Position numbers and translations under genes: made by a program. A stretch of 5,272 nt of DNA from Spirochaetaceae bacterium (GTDB taxonomy: Bacteria > Spirochaetota > Spirochaetia > Treponematales > Breznakiellaceae): assembly GCA_031284085.1 (NCBI GenBank), contig JAITAM010000018.1, forward strand, positions 1 through 5,272. The letters run 5' to 3'. The notes below the pieces were generated by a model. The model made no database searches and was not told the DNA's origin. It saw only the letters and a program-made list of their open reading frames with translations. Shown in pieces: positions 4,122-5,272 of the stretch (position 1 is its first letter; each line of letters starts with the position of its first letter).

Positions 4122-4448
4122 CTAATTGGCTACAAAAGGAAGTAATGCAATAATTCGCGCCCGTTTTATAGCGGCTGCTACGGCACGCTGATGTTTAGCG
4201 CAGGTGCCTGTGATACGGCGCGGCAGGATCTTGCCTCGTTCGGTAATAAAACGGCGTAATATATCGGTTTCTTTGTAGTCGATTTTCTGTTTTTGAGTAC
4301 AGAATCTACAGACTCTTTTCTTGAAGAAGACTTTAGCCTTTGGCCCTCGACCACCCTTGTCGTCGTTATCACGGCTATCATCTCTATCCTGACGGGAAAA
4401 TCTCTCCCGCGGTTGCTCAAAATCTTTATCAAATCTGTCGTCAGACAT
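4122..4448 (-). CDS. rpsR: 30S ribosomal protein S18, zinc-binding form with N-terminal extension
   Basis: A 108-residue protein that joins S6 on the 16S rRNA platform of the small subunit. The conserved S18 core runs from about 41 to 108 and includes [39 protein letters not shown] and [12 protein letters not shown]. Cys47, Cys50, Cys83 and His86 form the CxxC...CxxH set of the metal-binding version of S18, which many other bacteria have lost. The first 40 residues are an added, very hydrophilic segment rich in Asp and Arg ([25 protein letters not shown]), so the protein is about 30 residues longer than the usual 75-80. The start at 4448 is backed by AGGAGG four bases upstream. It begins 13 bases after ssb. 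A later start would remove the extension but has no comparable binding site. Confidence 0.96.
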   Translation of the reverse strand: MSDDRFDKDFEQPRERFSRQDRDDSRDNDDKGGRGPKAKVFFKKRVCRFCTQKQKIDYKETDILRRFITERGKILPRRITGTCAKHQRAVAAAIKRARIIALLPFVAN

Positions 4449-4461
4449 AATCCCTCCTCAC

Positions 4462-4920
4462 TTAAAATGGAATATCATCGGCAAAACTATCGTTGTGCGA
4501 TTCCCGTACAGGCCCTGAGCTTTGATAGCCGTTAGCGGCCGCATTAGTGTTGTTGCGCTGCTCATAGCTTGGCTGTCCATTGCTGCCGATACCGGGATTA
4601 GCGCCGAGTAGTTGTAAATTATTCGCTATAATCTCAACTTTTGAGCGGTTTTGCCCTTCTTGTTCCCAGCGATCTTGACGTAATTCTCCATCAACACCAA
4701 CTAGTTTTCCTTTGACCAGATACTGATTCAAAGCCTCACCTTGCCTGCCCCACAGGACAATATCGAAGAAGTTTGCTTCATCGACCCACTGATCACCATT
4801 TTTCCGGCGGCGGTTAACCGCAATAGAGAATTTGCAGACTGCCTGACCATTTGCAGTGTATTTGAGTTCTGCATCTCGAGTTAATCTGCCGATTAGAACA
4901 ACATGATTTAGATCCACCAT
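4462..4920 (-). CDS. ssb: Single-stranded DNA-binding protein
   Basis: A 152-residue protein that coats single-stranded DNA in replication, recombination and repair, normally as a tetramer. The OB-fold spans about residues 1-107: MVDLNHVVLIGRLTRDAELKYT, a VCKFSIAVNR strand, WVDEANFFDIVLWGRQGE (45-62), YLVKGKLVGVDGELRQDRW and VEIIANNLQLL. A Gly/Asn/Gln/Ser-rich flexible linker (108-143) leads to the acidic tip DSFADDIPF (144-152), the site that recruits partner proteins in the family. The length and architecture are standard. The ATG at 4920 lies eight bases after the rpsF stop, and the G-run that serves as its ribosome binding site overlaps that stop codon, which points to coupling with rpsF. 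SSB and DnaB thus share one transcript with ribosomal proteins. Confidence 0.97.
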   Translation of the reverse strand: MVDLNHVVLIGRLTRDAELKYTANGQAVCKFSIAVNRRRKNGDQWVDEANFFDIVLWGRQGEALNQYLVKGKLVGVDGELRQDRWEQEGQNRSKVEIIANNLQLLGANPGIGSNGQPSYEQRNNTNAAANGYQSSGPVRESHNDSFADDIPF

Positions 4921-4928
4921 TTTTCCCC

Positions 4929-5210
4929 CTATTCCTCAATATTTACAAAGAGATATTTAAGAAGATTGACATTAAGCTTGAAAAGCCTGTCAAGTACCGT
5001 TACTTCATTAGGTTTTAAGCTAATAGTAAAGAGAACATATTTTCCACGCCTTCTTTTTTTTACTTCGTATGCAAGGTCCCTATCGCCAACTTCATCAGTT
5101 TTCTCAATTTCAGCACCATGGCTGCTCAGATCAGACAGAAGTTGCTCTCGACCCGCTTTGTGAAGATCCTCCTCCAGAGGGAAAATAACCATCAACTCGT
5201 ATCGACGCAT
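4929..5210 (-). CDS. rpsF: 30S ribosomal protein S6
   Basis: A 93-residue protein that binds S18 and sits on the platform of the small ribosomal subunit. It begins MRRYELMVIFPLEED, the usual first strand of S6, and has the central signature GDRDLAYEVKKRRRGKYVLF (42-61), close to the family pattern G-R-x-LAY-x-I/V with a following GxYV strand. The C-terminal strand ends LLKYLFVNIEE; there is no long C-terminal tail. The ATG at 5210 is supported by AAGGAG at 5221-5216, five bases upstream. It is the first gene of the string seen in the window; its leader has hairpins consistent with regulation by ribosomal proteins, as known for S6:S18 in other bacteria. Confidence 0.96.
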   Translation of the reverse strand: MRRYELMVIFPLEEDLHKAGREQLLSDLSSHGAEIEKTDEVGDRDLAYEVKKRRRGKYVLFTISLKPNEVTVLDRLFKLNVNLLKYLFVNIEE

Positions 5211-5222
5211 GTACGCTCCTTA

Positions 5223-5254
5223 TGGACTAATATGGTCCACCACTAAGAGTGGAC
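5223..5254 (-). promoter_or_regulatory. Two mutually exclusive hairpins in the rpsF leader
   Basis: On the minus strand, GTCCAC (5254-5249) can pair with GTGGAC (5240-5235), loop of eight bases. The TGGAC within the latter (5239-5235) can instead pair with GTCCA (5227-5223), loop of seven bases, just before the ribosome binding site AAGGAG (5221-5216). The two stems cannot form together. S6:S18 autoregulatory leaders are known upstream of rpsF in many bacteria, but I do not see the conserved CCG element of that motif here, and the leader may extend beyond the window edge. Confidence 0.4.
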
Positions 5255-5272
5255 AAAGAGTTTTGAATCCTA

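Noticed and set aside
4178..4432. 84-residue open frame on the minus strand within rpsR
   Set aside because: Out-of-frame shadow of rpsR without its own ribosome binding site.

Overview
The window looks like part of a spirochaete chromosome, most probably a Treponema-like organism. The reasons are the gene string rpsF-ssb-rpsR-rplI-dnaB, an S18 and an L9 that both carry low-complexity extensions, a small acidic lipoprotein with a relaxed lipobox, and a protein of the HU-like/DUF4469 type. The genus is an inference from gene content, not from a database match. The window divides into a conserved housekeeping half on the minus strand (about 1796-5272) and an accessory half on the plus strand (1-1776).

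Housekeeping half, read on the minus strand from the right: a short leader with two mutually exclusive hairpins, then rpsF (ribosomal protein S6), ssb (single-strand DNA-binding protein), rpsR (S18, zinc-binding form), a 211-base structured spacer, rplI (L9) and dnaB (replicative helicase, whose ATG directly abuts the rplI stop). A tRNA-Phe(GAA) gene with its own near-consensus promoter follows. A strong hairpin with U-runs on both sides closes the string and also ends the convergent plus-strand lipoprotein gene. The operon links ribosome assembly (S6 and S18 bind 16S rRNA as a pair; L9 is in the 50S subunit) to replication fork proteins (SSB, DnaB).

Accessory half: the C-terminal 180 codons of an HU-like/DUF4469 protein (1-543) are followed by about 625 bases with no credible gene (544-1168). 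That stretch is packed with structure: three different tandem arrays (23-, 23- and 18-base periods) whose units are each built round a short inverted repeat, a 16-base hairpin sequence present on both sides of the second and third arrays, a 10-bp inverted repeat, and an 8-bp hairpin that buries the Shine-Dalgarno of the next gene. That gene (1169-1741) encodes a predicted lipoprotein of unknown function.

Just after the lipoprotein stop codon lies one isolated sequence that closely resembles the 3' part of a type I-C CRISPR repeat (ends GTGCGTGGATTGAAAC). There is no second repeat and no cas gene in view. The strongest leads are this solitary repeat and the hairpin-rich repeat region in front of the lipoprotein gene.
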